A stretch of 64,000 bases of DNA from Oscheius dolichura (Eukaryota > Nematoda > Chromadorea > Rhabditida > Rhabditidae). Position 1 is the first letter of the stretch, and each line of letters begins with the position of its first letter. The position numbers and the translations under genes were made by a program. Location of the stretch: assembly GCA_932521035.1 (NCBI GenBank), contig OW051496.1, positions 9,610,001 to 9,674,000 on the forward strand, written 5' to 3'. This document shows, one piece after another, positions 34,201 to 45,480 of the stretch. The notes below the pieces were generated by a model, which worked only from the letters and a program-made list of their open reading frames with translations, was not told where the DNA came from and made no database searches.

Positions 34201-34670
34201 AAGGCTATAAAAAAGCGTATCAGCAGCGTTTTGTAAGGGAAAGACCACATAGCGACCGCCACAAATCGCTGTTTCACCCCTTCCAGCCGGAAAAATGTGT
34301 TGAATTGTGACAAAAACTCGATAAAGGTCGTTGTTTACCCCCATTTCTATCAATATTTTTGAAAAACAATTCCTTTTGTCACGAAATAGAAGGACAATTT
34401 CCTAGAAAAACAAAGAGTTCAGACTGACCTGTCGAGATACCTTATCGGGAGAAAGGCGCCTCTGGTAATAGAAGGCAATCGGCAGGGATGAGACCATACA
34501 CAGCACAAGATTAATCTAAAACAGTCTTATTCATTTTTTTTCCATTCAGGACCCAGCAAGGGTAAATTAATTTGAAAAGGACAACAAACCTTGTCTACTT
34601 CGACTCCTATATAGGGTTCCAGGCCTTTGAGTACCGTAGAACCATCGTAGAAGGTGTGCTCACCGGGCAT
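31299..34670 (-). CDS. MBOAT lysophospholipid acyltransferase, paralogue 1
   Basis: Nine exons (34670-34590, 34515-34429, 33699-33563, 33517-33268, 33225-33139, 32949-32754, 32248-32053, 32012-31752, 31440-31299) sum to 1437 nt in frame, 478 residues, the usual size for this family. The sequence shows the two MBOAT catalytic motifs: Asn in DNWNIPTAGWLRR and His in LSAIWHGVSVGYYLTF. Many hydrophobic helices and a Lys-rich C-terminus (KLKNGKEL) that could act in endoplasmic reticulum retention are visible. The family transfers acyl chains from acyl-CoA to lysophospholipids; it most resembles the MBOAT1/2/5 (LPCAT3-like) group. Substrate preference cannot be read from the sequence. Introns contain at least three repeat insertions. 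A tandem paralogue is at 36743-42622. Confidence 0.92.
31588..31720. repeat. Intronic repeat, copy 1
   Basis: Contains CTTTCCAAAAA, then TCCGCGCGGGACCT, then CAAAAGTGATCGGGA, then TTCGGAAAAAGACT. The same ordered words recur at 32403-32585 in another intron of the same gene. Confidence 0.6.
32403..32585. repeat. Intronic repeat, copy 2
   Basis: Shares the ordered blocks CTTTCCAAAAAAA, TCCGCGCGAGACCT, CAAAAGTGATCGGGA and TTCGGAAAAAGACT with 31588-31720. The middle is longer. It lies inside intron 6 of the MBOAT gene. Confidence 0.6.
32990..33073. repeat. 84-bp hairpin element
   Basis: AATTTGGCT....GGTCTTGAAGCG at the left is mirrored by CGCTTCAAGACC....AGCCAAATT at the right. With about 25-bp arms and a 34-bp loop it would fold as a strong hairpin. 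It lies in intron 5 of the MBOAT gene. Confidence 0.7.
34048..34195. repeat. MITE-like element with GCACCCGTAAA inverted repeats, copy 1
   Basis: Left CCGATCCCCTGCACCCGTAA and right TTTACGGGTGCAG flank a centre with the conserved word GTTTTGAATAAAG. The same structure occurs at 42925-43080 and 59683-59836. It sits in the 729-bp intron 2 of the MBOAT gene and explains part of that intron's length. Confidence 0.75.
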
Positions 34671-36742
34671 TGGGTCCTAAAACGATTGTTTTCCTATTAA
34701 AACCGCCTGGAAAAGAGGAAATAAAGTGCAGAATGAGAGAATACAGAGATTACTCGGAAATAAAAGTGGCAAGCGGGCCGCAACTGGCAAAAAAAACCGG
34801 TTGCGCGGCTGCTCACCTCATGTTTTTTCTCAAAGGGAAGGTCAAAAAGTCAAGGAATTTGGGCTTTCGAAAAAAGAATAAAGACGGGAAGACGGAAAAG
34901 AAAACAACACGCGAGGGGTGGAGGAAATAATCATCATGTGTACACGGCATCCCCCCTTGTCGGAACAGAGAGAGAGAGAGGCAGGGGAAAGAGGGCAGGA
35001 GGTGGTTTAAAGTGAGCAAATAGCTGGGTCGACACGTGCTTTAGGGAGGTCAGAAATGTTGTGACAATTAAAATTAGAGTAAAGCAAGGAGTAAAGAATG
35101 GTATCTATTGATTTTTAGCCCAAAAAGGGGGTAGAACGGTTTCCATTCCGACGGGGGGAGGCCATAATCGCATGGAGGGGAGACGGAAGCGGGTAAACAC
35201 AAAACACCACCATTGTGAAACAGGAGCCAAGAGGGTGAAGATCAAGTGATCAGAGGAATTACTAGACAATAAGATAAAAAACAATGGGTAGTATAGAATG
35301 ATTTGGGAAAAGACGCGACCAGGAACAAGCCACCCTTTTTGGGGGGAAAGCGACGCGTCTTGAAGTCTAATCAGCGGGAAGAGAAAGAGCGGGAAAAAGC
35401 GATAATTGTAAAAGCGATAATTGTAAAGGTGTCAAACTGCAAAAGGCAACAGTTCTCCTCCTTATCGTGTGACAGCTGTGGACTTTCGTCGATTAAGAGG
35501 GCAATATCCACGGGGCACAGCACAAGAACACTCACAGCCAGATGTCTGTTGACGGGGGTTCTTTGCACTTTCTCTAGAAGTTTCGTTTGCGGCGGAGGGC
35601 GCTGGAACAATGGGTCAAAATGATCAGCATCGCTTTAGCTACATGATCAAAGTGTTATTAAAAGAAGAAATTAAAAATTTGACCGCCAAAAAAAAAAGGG
35701 AAAATGGAAATAATCGTGGTGTGGTGGTCACGTCCTCCCTTTTGGTGGTAAAATACCAAATTTTCTTATCTTTGTGGCCTGAAATCAAATTTTAAGCCAA
35801 CACACTGGTCAAACATTTCGAGCAGACTTTTCAAAAGACATGATTCATACATTTTTTCGAAGATGTAAAGGTTTCCTGGGGGAAAATGGGAAAAATCGGC
35901 TATATAGCCATTTTTCGTTGAATTCTCCATTTTTTTTTTGTACTGAAAGGTCATTTTTAACGTTTTCAATATTTAGAACGTGCTTTATATTTTTATAGTC
36001 TTACTATGCTAAAAATTAAAAAAAAAGAAGTAGTTTTACTGAAAAAAATGAGAAAATCCGGCGTTATGGGCCAAGCGCGCCCTTTAGGTTGCATAGCTCC
36101 AAAATTTCCAATTTCTTGATTAAAAACAGATTCTAGAGAATATTATATGGGAGTCTAAAACTTTTCTACTTATTTCATGTATAAAAATTTCAAAAAATAG
36201 GATACAAAAAAGGTTTTCCTGAAGAAATCGGCAGCGGGGTCAGCGGCGCCTTTTAGCTGCTGAAATTCGATCTTTGCTGTCTTTTATTAGCTGAAAGAAA
36301 ACATTTTAGCACAATGTTCAAGCTCTCCACAAAATTAATCCATATTCATGCTCTAAAATATACTACGAGAGAGAAAAAACAGAGATGTAGTTAGTAGGAA
36401 AGTAAACAAATTGACCGGGGCAGCCGGAGCGACACCCTGTATACACAGAGAGGCATTCCTCTAAAGAATAAATCAATTGCCATTCGGTACCCACAGCTGG
36501 ACGTCTTTCTACAGCTATCAGCCGCCGACAAGCAAGCACAACGGGGACACAAGAGACTGACACAATAAGCAGAGAAGAGAAAAAGAAAAGAAAAAGGAGA
36601 GAGGAAAGCAATAATTTACTAGATATTCTCTCTGTATATGATCTACCCTGAAGAACAACAGAAAAACAATTGTCAGCTATCAAAAAGCACATATCACAGC
36701 ACAGGCTCCGAACAATAGAGAAAAATGGGTACCAAGTTCTGG
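34671..36742. other. Gene-poor region between the two MBOAT genes
   Basis: 2.07 kb. It contains a short AG microsatellite (about 34967-34980), AT-rich sequence from 35780 to 36360, and no exon I can support. It must include the promoter of the gene starting at 34670 and the 3' end of the gene ending at 36743. Confidence 0.5.
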
Positions 36743-39700
36743 TTACTCGTGTTTTTTACCATTTGCTGATCCATTTTCAGCGGCAGTGGCTTTCTTCGGC
36801 GGGCGGAAGAAGCGAGGAAGGACGAAATAGACGGCCAACGCGGCAATATGGACGAAGAAAAAGACCCGCCTGGAATTGGGGCATTAGAGGAGTTCTGGAG
36901 AAAGATTACTCACTTGTAAACTGTCAATCCTGGATAGAGATGCATTGTCACGAAGCCATAAGTCACGTAGGCGAGGGAAACCTAAAAATGGAGAGAATTT
37001 TTGGTCAAACTCGGGCAAGGGAGGCTGGGAAGCGGCGCTATTCCGCTTTTTGGCCCCACCGGGTCCTACACGGATCTTATCCTTATAGTCTTTATGGATG
37101 TGGCTTACAGTACGCTTTTCCACATTCCCTACGGGTTCTAGACTCTTTTAGTCCAAAAACCGCCAGCAAATTCGCTCATGGATGGAACTATTGGGAGAGA
37201 TCACCTCGATCACTCCCCTCTCCCATTCAATTGAGGTGAGAATGGTTATGGGAAGAACTCCGACTTTTCGGGAAACAAATTTGATTGATAGTATTGCCTC
37301 AATTTATGATCCTACGATCCTGACCCTGATACTTTGATGGCTAGTAAACAACCATCTGCGTATTGAGGATGTAACCATGTCTCTGCGTCTAGGGATTAGA
37401 GAAATGGTCCTCGCAAACATATCAACTTGGCAGCCACGGACGGGTATCCCCTCCGCCCCGGTTCAACCCACAGGCCAGCGGGAAACAACTGCAAATAAGT
37501 CGCTCCTTTGCCTCTGAAGGAATGCGCAAGCCACCGCCAACGAATAAATAAATAAGGCTTTCAATGAGGCTAATTTTTGAATCCCAAGGATCCTTGGGGT
37601 AAAAATAACGGGAAAAGACAGCAAGATCGGGGACAGTTTCTCTGCGTCTAGCCGGTAGAGAAAACTTTCCCCGACACATACCAACTCGGCAGCCAGCTAC
37701 CGGTATCACTTCGTCTCTGATCCAGCTAGGTAGACTATCAAGAAATAAACCAAACGGAAATCATAATGCGCTCCTATGCCTCGTAAGAGGAATGCGCACC
37801 CAGAAATTAATTGAAATTATTTCATTTTTGAGGCTAATTTTTGAAAATCCCCAAGGAGGATCCTTGGGGAAAAACTGGAGGAAAATGGAGGGGAAAAGAA
37901 AATTTCTATTGATATTCTTCGAAAGTGGTCAGTCCGAGAGTCCATCTGGTTGTTTATCATCCCTGTCCTCGGTCCGTGGAACAAAATAAAACATCATTTA
38001 CTGCTATTTACTACTGACGGGCAAGCTTGTGGCCTTGCCCGGTCATTCTGACCAGATACTCCCATTTTCGAGGGGGTTCCAGGCAAAAACCATGGTTACG
38101 AGGTAGATCATCTTGTCAGAAACTCTTGGAGGAGGAAATATGGTTTCAGGATGATAACAGGTTCAAACACTCGGAAGACAGAAGTAGGGGGAGAAATTTC
38201 CTTATTTTGGGCGGCATGGGAGGGGAAATTCCGAGAGGAAGTGCTAAACTTTCGGGAAAACTGAATTTTGGGTCAAAGAAGCTTGGAATTGTTAGTTTTC
38301 AGTGCGGTAATCGGAATTGTGACCATTTCTGGTTGGGAGAAGGGGATTGTGTTGTGTACGGGCCTCTTGTTCGTGGATGACTCATATTCTCCGCAAAAAA
38401 CCAGGGAGAGAACTGATATTGGCGCTTTCCTTCTCCTTTTTTCCAATTGGGACCATTCTTCTCGGGTGTTTACTCCCTATTGGTCTTCCCAGGCTTGTTC
38501 CCCCCGGATCCAGGGGGCTTCAAAAATTAGCCTCTAAAACTTTCATTTCGGAGGGGCGCATTCCTCTATGAGGCACAGGAGCGCCTCGTTAATTTATGCC
38601 GAGTTACGGAATTTACGGATCGGCCGACGAAGCAAACCAGTGGCTGGGTGATACGAGTCAGTGGCTGCCGTGTTTTTACGGGTGTCAACAACTTTTCTCT
38701 CGTCCCTAGACGCAGAGAACTGGGGGCAACCCTCGGGCACCCCTGACGGACCTTGGTTGCCATGAAGGTAACAAAGTCGTAGGCCATCTTCTGTCCTTTG
38801 TTATCGACAAATCTCCATCTAATACAGCGACGGAACTGAATTTAAAGGTCTAATTATTTAAAAACCAAGGAGATACCGTAGCAGCGGCCATTGTGATGAG
38901 CGCCCCGCTGAGGAATGTCGTATAATAACCAACAGAAATACCATGCCACACGGCTGAGAGACCGTAGGTGGCCAGGGTTCGAATATTCGACGGCGTTCGC
39001 TCATAGGCGACTTTCCGCAACCACATGCCCGTTTGGATATTCCAACCGTCGAGGGTTTCTTTGAAGCTTTGGGCCATCTGGAAGCAATTTAAGCGTACTA
39101 GATGGTATCCTACCTCAACTTGACGTGGTTTAACATTGGTACAAAGTTCCCAAGTTGGTTGTCCTTCTTTATTGTAGCCAGAGAAGCCGAAACCGGACAT
39201 GTTGCAGATTCCATCGGCTGAAAACGGCCAAATAATGCTTGAATCTATCCCAATTTTCAAATTTCACGCTTCCTACGTTCCCGAGAAGATTATTTAGTCA
39301 TTAGAGAGAAAAACGTACCAAAAGTCCAAGCAAAGTAATAATTGACCCGAACGAGGAAGATAGTAAAGAACCACCAGAGGAGCCATTGCCACATGGGAAG
39401 GGCCATATATCTGAAAAAATTCGCAATTAAAGCATTTTTAATGAATATTAATGGGCTATAAAATGGGTGCATAAAAGGAGTCTGATGCAGGATAGGGGCC
39501 CAATGGGAAAACAATGGTCCAACGACTTGGTCGGCGCGGTCTACCCAGGGTTTCACTTCTTAAAATGGATATTCCCAAGCATGTTACATATGATTCGAAA
39601 GCTCTTCAACTGGCAAATTTAACTGTGCACAGAAAAAAAGGGAAGCTCCTAGAAACAGTGCTTATTTGCCATGTGTCGTTGTTTGTTGGCTTCTCCAGTA

Positions 39701-42622
39701 TTATTTGATAATGGACTAACTGACACCACTTTATTTTATGTGTCTTGTATACCATTAAATTTGCGAGCTCCAGAGCTTTCGAATCATATGTAACATGCCT
39801 GGTAACGTCAATTTTAAGAAGGGAACCCCTGGGTAGACCGTGCCGACGAAGTCATTGGACCCCTATTCTTCATCAGAACCATAAAAAGTACGTACTCTTC
39901 TTTAACAAGCAATTCCGGAACATAGGTTCCTACGTAGAAGACGACAAGATACAGATATATCATGGACTCTCCCAACTTTCTCAAAGCAATACCCGTGGAG
40001 GATGGAACCTTAATATTATTCCTTATCCTCTTTCTAATCCAGAAAGCCGTACTTTTCCATTTTTATCAGCTGGAATATGAGTTCCATTTAAGAAAGACAT
40101 CCAATCGGCGTAGATATTAGCCGGACCCGTGAGGACTGTCTAAAAGGGGGACTACTCTTCGAATGATACGAAAAAATACCTGGAAGTTTAAAATATAGCA
40201 GAGATAATTCAGCAGGGAGGGAACTTCTTTAACAGCTTCCCGTTTTTGTGTCTCGTTTAAAGATTCGGGCTTTCTTCCCATTCCGTCGTGGATGGAGAAG
40301 GCCAACAGGGTGATTTTTTGCACGGCGACCATAATGGGGCCGGTAACATCCAAATAATAGGCAGTGAGCAGGAGCCATCGATAGAAATGGATCCAGAGCA
40401 GATAGCCCATGGAGAAGACGAAGACCACTCTGAAAAACCAGGGCATTAGGAAGTTTACCGTTTGTTTTCCGTTAATTTTGCCCTCAAGAATCCTTGGGGG
40501 AATTCAAAAATTAGCCTCAAAAGCTCAACGCCCGAAACCTGCTTGCGCATTCCTTAAGAGGCGAAGGAGCGACTTCTGTTTAGCGGGCTCTTGGTTTCGG
40601 TTCGGCCAGTGGGATAAACCAGGGCGCAGATGGTGCCCCTCAATGGCTGCCGAGTTGATACGTTTGCCGGTGAAATTTCTCTACTGTTTAGACGCAGAGA
40701 AAGGGCCAATTCGAGGGCACAGATGGTTGTTTACCTTCCTGGTCGCAAAAATGACGGAGTGATCCTTGTATCAAATGGAAAAACAACAAGATCACTCGGA
40801 GAAGAGACCTTGTTTCCATGGTCTCTCGGTGGATCAACCACAGAACGCCTTTAGAACTTTCTCGCTAGCTTTCCCCCGGATCCTTGGGGGTTCCAAAAAT
40901 TTGCCTTAGCAATTGCGCATTCCTTTACAAGGCGAAGGAGCGCATAAAACGGAAGTGTACGCGGTCTACATAGAGACAGGCGTTCGCGCCGAATCACGAT
41001 TAGGCCAGTTACCACAACGAGCCGGGAGGTAATACCTGTCAGTGGCTGCCGATTTGGTATGTGTGCTGGCGGATTTTCTCTACTACCTGGACGCAGAGAG
41101 CGAGTTTCCCGTCCGTTAAACCTTTCCCGCTAGTTTTCCCCCGGATCCTTGGGGGAATTCAAAAATTAGCCTCAAAAAAGCTATTAGGCATTCTTCGGCC
41201 CCAGCTTGCGCATTCCTTCAGAGGCGAAGGAGCGACTTATCGCGAAAAACCGTTTTGTTTCGGTCGGACCGGTAGCTGGCTATCGTGAGCCTGCGAGATA
41301 AACCAAAGGGCAGATGATACCAGCCGATGGTTGCCGAGTTTCTACGGTTGTCGCTGAATTTTATCTACTCTTTAGACGCAGAGAAACCGTCCCCCCGGCG
41401 GCATTATTCAACTTCGCAGCCACAAAAAGGACCCCTTCTTGCTGTCTTTTCCCATTATTTTTACCCCAAGGATCCTTGGGATTCAAAAATTAGCCTCATA
41501 GAAAGCCTTATTTATTTATTCGTTGGCGGTGGCTTGCGCATTCCTTCAGAGGCAAAGGAGCGACTTATTTGCAGTTGTTTCCCGCTGGCCTGTGGGTTGA
41601 ACCGGGGCGGAGGGGATACCCGTCCGTGGCTGCCAAGTTGATATGTTTGCGAGGACCATTTCTCTAATCCCTAGACGCAGAGATATGGTAACATCCTCAA
41701 TACGCAGATGGTTGTTTACTCCAAAGTGTCAGCGGCAGGATCATCTCTATATCACACCGGCACAAGTTGAGTCAACGGCTATGAGTCAAAATTTTCTTCC
41801 AAGAAGTTCCCTTAAACAGCAAACAAAAGGGCGGAGATGGGGGCTTCTGTTTCCAACGGCTCCTCTACAGTTTTGTGGGATTTTTCATTTTCCCCCATTT
41901 TGAGATCTGATCCTCTAATTTCAGGGGATTTTTCTGGCGTTTCTAGGTTAAAAGAGAGTGGATGAGATGGCGCAGGGTGTCATCAGGAGCCGTCGATCCA
42001 CTGGATGGCTTTCTGGGTAAGGCAAAGAGGATGGGAAGTCAATGCCCCTCTGCCACAGTTCCCAAGCCTCTATCCCGGTTGAAACGGAAGATTCCCCCAT
42101 TTTTACGCCTGGTTCTCTTTTTTCTAGGAAACATGCTGGAATTGTCGTTCTTATCTCCCTTTCTTGCTGCGTGTTTGAAGTTTGTGAAGCGATAACGTCC
42201 TGGACCCGTTAGAACACACAATAAACTCACTTATGTACATGTTTTGGCGGGGTCAGATACATTAGAGCATAGCTGATCAGACAATTGGCTAGAAGATGCT
42301 TTATCGCCCTAAAAATACTCCCATCTTTAAAAAAAAAGAAGAAACCTGACCTTCCAAAACAGAAGAAACAAAATAAGAGGCCAACTAAAAGGGGGACTAA
42401 TGTACGGACCTGGAACAGGGTACTGTAGAAAACTAGCTAGGGTTCAAAATGTACCTGTTTAGAGACTTTCCCCGCCGGGAAAACAATCTTGTATAAATAG
42501 GAAAGAGGAATAGCCGAGAAGATGCAAACAGTGAAGTTTATTTTGTCCACCCCGATGCCAATTGAATCTGCCAGTGGTTCAAAAAATGTCGAACCATCAT
42601 AGAACGTCGAGAGGCTGGGCAT
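36743..42622 (-). CDS. MBOAT lysophospholipid acyltransferase, paralogue 2
   Basis: Twelve exons (42622-42455, 42409-42351, 42308-42231, 40429-40180, 40139-40053, 40008-39896, 39410-39319, 39217-39114, 39077-38877, 38835-38752, 36981-36914, 36869-36743) sum to 1431 nt in frame, 476 residues. Catalytic Asn is in DGWNIQTGMWLRK and His in LSAVWHGISVGYYTTF. Several exons have the same length as in paralogue 1 (250 and 87 nt; first exon 168 = 81+87; 59+78 = 137). Intron gain or loss therefore occurred at several positions. Two introns of about 1.8 kb (36982-38751 and 40430-42230) are packed with repeats, and the 485-bp intron at 39411-39895 holds another element. The last donor before the long intron is GTCCGT, a weak site. 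The expected role is phospholipid acyl-chain remodelling in the endoplasmic reticulum. Confidence 0.92.
37343..37625 (-). repeat. 283-bp repeat, inverted partner of 41438-41720
   Basis: Starts AGTAAACAACCATCTGCG and ends GGGAAAAGACAGCAAG. It contains TCTCTGCGTCTAG, GCGCATTCCTTC-type and AAGGATCCTTGGGG words of the wider family. The reverse complement at 41438-41720 has exactly the same length and looks nearly identical. Confidence 0.85.
37631..37870 (-). repeat. Palindrome-rich intronic repeat family, diverged copy
   Basis: Has the same ordered words as 37343-37625 (TCTCTGCGTCTAG, GGCAGCC, GCGCTCC..GGAATGCGC, GAGGCTAATTTTTGA, CCAAGG..GGATCCTTGGGG), head-to-tail with it. Confidence 0.75.
38499..38718 (+). 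repeat. Palindrome-rich intronic repeat family, opposite orientation
   Basis: CCCCGGATCCAGGGGG, CAAAAATTAGCCTC, GCGCATTCCTC, GTGGCTGCC and TAGACGCAGAGA occur in the order expected for an inverted copy. It ends 34 bp from the splice donor of exon 10 of the MBOAT gene. Confidence 0.75.
39479..39885. mobile_element. About 405-bp element with long terminal inverted repeats
   Basis: The first ~130 bases (CTGATG..ATAGGGG..CCAATG, GGTCTACCCAGGG, then GCATGTTACATATGATTCG and GAAAGCTC) recur inverted in the last ~130 bases (GAGCTTTCGAATCATATG, then CCCTGGGTAGACC and CCTATTCTTCATCAG). The middle has no open frame. It lies in an intron of the second MBOAT gene and is absent from paralogue 1. Looks like a foldback or MITE-type DNA element. 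Confidence 0.75.
40481..40701 (+). repeat. Palindrome-rich intronic repeat family copy
   Basis: Family words in plus orientation: CCTTGGGGGAATTCAAAAAT, TTAGCCTC, GCGCATTCCTTAAGAGGCGA, AATGGCTGCCGAG and TTTAGACGCAGAGA. Confidence 0.75.
40872..41099 (+). repeat. Palindrome-rich intronic repeat family copy
   Basis: Same word order as the neighbouring copies: CCCCCGGATCCTTGGGGG, GCGCATTCCTTTACAAGGCG, AGTGGCTGCCGA and GGACGCAGAGA. Confidence 0.75.
41138..41385 (+). repeat. Palindrome-rich intronic repeat family copy
   Basis: Same word order: CCCCCGGATCCTTGGGGG, AAAAATTAGCCTC, GCGCATTCCTTCAGAGGCGA, GGTTGCCGAG and TTTAGACGCAGAGA. Confidence 0.75.
41438..41720 (+). repeat. 283-bp repeat, inverted partner of 37343-37625
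   Basis: Starts CTTGCTGTCTTTTCCC and ends GATGGTTGTTTACT, the reverse complement of 37343-37625 with equal length. The translated frames of both copies share a long identical stretch, which reflects DNA identity and not a gene. Confidence 0.85.
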
Positions 42623-42924
42623 TTTCCGTAGTTAATTACCTGAAAAATGGGGAATAGAGGGCGGAAAGGGGTAAATATATAAGAAAAGAAAACAGGAGGA
42701 CAATGTCAGGTGGAGAGTTGATCAAGTGCGCTGTTTACAAAATAGAGAACAACGTGGAGAGCAAAAGAAGAAAACAGTTTAACGAGGTTGGTGGCCTGTG
42801 GACGCACTCATGATCCTTGAGCTGTTTTTAACCGTCACAAGGAAGTTTTTGATAGAGAAAGAATCTATTTGTACCGGTTTTCTTTGGATTCTAAACGCCG
42901 GGAACCTTCAATGGGGAAGAGGGC

Positions 42925-43080
42925 AGCTCAGCCCTCAATAATCTGATCCTCTGCACCCGTACAGCCTCGGCAAAACAAGGAGGCATAAGACGCTTCAGTT
43001 TTGCAGTAGTTTTGAATAAAGATGATCCTCCTGCCGAGATTTTACGGGTGCAGGGAGTCTGACTATAGAGGGTTGGGCTG
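42925..43080. repeat. MITE-like element with GCACCCGTAAA inverted repeats, copy 2
   Basis: GCTCAGCCCTCAATAATCTG..CTGCACCCGT at the left, TTACGGGTGCAGGGAGTC..TGACTATAGAGG at the right, and the conserved centre TTTTGAATAAAGATGATCC. Copies 1 and 3 share this layout. Confidence 0.8.
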
Positions 43081-44957
43081 ACGGGATAGAAATTTTGTTT
43101 CCGGACAAACTTGAGCTTCCAGAAGACTCTTGAAACACTTTTTGACCTTCAAAAAAGTTCCGCGAAGCCATGAGGAATCCTAAACCCATTTTAATCCCTC
43201 TCTGGGTATCCCTAGAGGCTCTTCCGATGATTAGAAATGGAAGGAGAAGTGAGAAAACGGCAAAAAACTGGTGAACTTTGATTTGTGGCCAAGCAAAACG
43301 TGCCAAGAGGCTAGAGGGAAGCCCTTATGGAATAATCCTATTTAGGCGGCTCCTTTCCCGAATTTTCATGATTAGACCGTCATAGCGGGTTATTTTTAAA
43401 CAAAAATTGACGTATTTTCCTCGGAAATGGAGAGGAAGAGAAGAGAATCGCATAATCCCATATAAACGTTGCCAATTCCCATCTCGGGGCTCAAAAATCA
43501 CACGCGGCGTCAGCAGGAACTGCCCGCGCAGTTGGCATACATCTCATGGGGTGACCACCCCGCGGTGTCCCTTCCGATCGGGGTTTAAAGTGATACGGAA
43601 CTCTTCTTTTAAAGTTCACGAGTTCAGGGCATTTTTAAAACACAACATGAGAATAAATGGGGAATTCTGTTTTGGAAGGAAGTTGAAGGAGCAGAGTGGA
43701 TTAAACGAGCTTCAAAGATGAGTCTCTGGAGATTTTTGATTCCTAGGGAAAAGAATGAGTATTTCCAGAGAATGTTAGGGTCTTTTTTGTGTTTAAAGCC
43801 AGCTTAAAGAATAGAGAATAATAGGATTTTTCTGCATGTTGTTGAGAGCGGCAGTGGCAGTGTTTTGACCCGCTCTCCCTCCCCTCTCCAAAATAGCCTC
43901 CCCGAGGAGGGTAATGATCTTTTCGGGAGGCAACGGCGTTCCCCATTCCCCGATTCTCCGCCTTGGAGAAAAATATGGAAATTCTCCATTATTCAAGCTA
44001 TGAATAACCGAAGATGAGGTCCTTTTAGCCAGCTGAAAACCTCTGGAAATGGCTCCAAGACGACGAAAAGCAGACGGTGGGGTGACCGCGCCAAAAAGGT
44101 GGTTCTTTATCAGATGAAAGGGCGAAAGGTGAACCCCTGGGAGGGCAGAAGATAGCCAAAGGGAAGGGGAACGGGAAGGGGAAGATGGTGTGGAGATTGA
44201 GGTCTCAGATAATGGAGGAGACTTCCTCCTTTAAAGGACTAAACCGTTGGACTGTGTCATAAACGGACCAAGGTCAACAACTCCGAGTGTGATCTGGCAA
44301 AAACCAATTCCTCCCCGGGGTGTGCAACGGCGAAAAAGATCACGCCACCCCAGCGCAAAGGACAAGCAAGCCACACACACACGCGGCTGTAGGGCAAAAG
44401 AGAATACGGAATTGTTTCCCACGTGGAACGGGAGATTAAAAGAAGAGTCGCGTGTTTTTTTAGTTGAGTTTTATGTTTTGAGAGGGGTTAAACACGTGGG
44501 ATTGAGGCCGGGAAGAAGGGGAGGTCAATTGAATGGAACGCGGAGGGAGGCAGAATGCCCCGAGAGAACAACATTCCCGATGCCATTATGGCCCGAGTTA
44601 AATGGCATTCTAGTAGGCACAAGAAAACCTAATTACTATAGATTACATTTCGATATTTTTGAGTGGAGAGCCAGGGTATAACTACAATAAGGATGGTCAG
44701 CTTGAAATATATTCTAGAGATCTTGTCAGCTGTTTTCCTGGTTTTCAAATAACCAAATCCTGACTAGTAGCATCCATTCGACTGAATTTACTACAATAAG
44801 AAAGCCCTCGTCCCCCTTTACAGGATAAAGATTCGAATCTCGGTGTGCAAGACACTGTTCCTGCACTCTGGAGCTCAACAGCTTATCCTACCCGATCAAA
44901 AACTCTTTGCAGAGCCAAATTCCCACCCCTTCCAGCTAAGATCCCGATAGATAATCC

Positions 44958-45004
44958 CAGAGAGACTTTACAGGCGCAGGGGATCGGACTATCGAGGACA
45001 GATC
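44958..45004. repeat. Half copy of the GCACCCGTAAA element
   Basis: Only the right end is present: GAGACTTTACAGGCGCAGGG, then GATCGGACTATCGAGGAC. No left arm is found nearby, so it is a truncated copy. Confidence 0.6.
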
Positions 45005-45480
45005 CGTTTGTATCCGGGAAGAGATGAGAATTTGGGTCCAGGAAGAACTTTACTGGACGAGAAGCGTCCTGGAAAAAAGAATTTGGAGTTACAATTTCTA
45101 GAGAAATATTTGAAAATTGTGGGTGGAGTACTGTTTCTCCCTGAACATGGTCGTTTCCTAGCAATAGGGCATCTCCAGCCGGACAACTTGATTTAAAGCG
45201 ACATCTTCGGTTCTTGCTAGTATCTATGCCAGTATCCACAAGAACATCCGTTTCCGAAGCCCTCTATAAAATTTGAGGATCTCCAGAGGCGAGATTTCTT
45301 GCGACAAACAGTCCCAGGAGTCGAAATTAGGCTATCAGTGGCAATTTTTTGAATCTTCACCAAGAACACGGTATAAATATTTTCATTTATGTACAGTACG
45401 GATTTTAAGTCTCCAACAACCCACAATAAATATATTTGGAAACAATAACAAAATGTACAGTTTTTCTTCCGAACCGGGTA

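Larger units (their letters stand above)
42623..45480. other. Gene-poor region upstream of second MBOAT gene
   Basis: 2.86 kb. It holds one full and one half copy of the GCACCCGTAAA inverted-repeat element and an ACAC microsatellite near 44373. I find no exon chain, tRNA cloverleaf or other RNA gene that I can support. Confidence 0.5.

Noticed and set aside
37422..37709. Matching protein frames at 37422-37709 (-) and 41327-41641 (+) that look like a duplicated gene
   Set aside because: They reflect the 283-bp DNA repeat. No start, splice or domain evidence, and other family copies do not keep the frame.
39290..39556. Frame beginning MKPWVDRADQVV as an N-terminal extension of an MBOAT exon
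   Set aside because: This part is the left inverted repeat of the 405-bp element and lies in an intron; the true exon starts at 39410.
43480..43600. Possible tRNA or small RNA near 43540
   Set aside because: Short stems exist, but no cloverleaf with anticodon and T-arm could be drawn.
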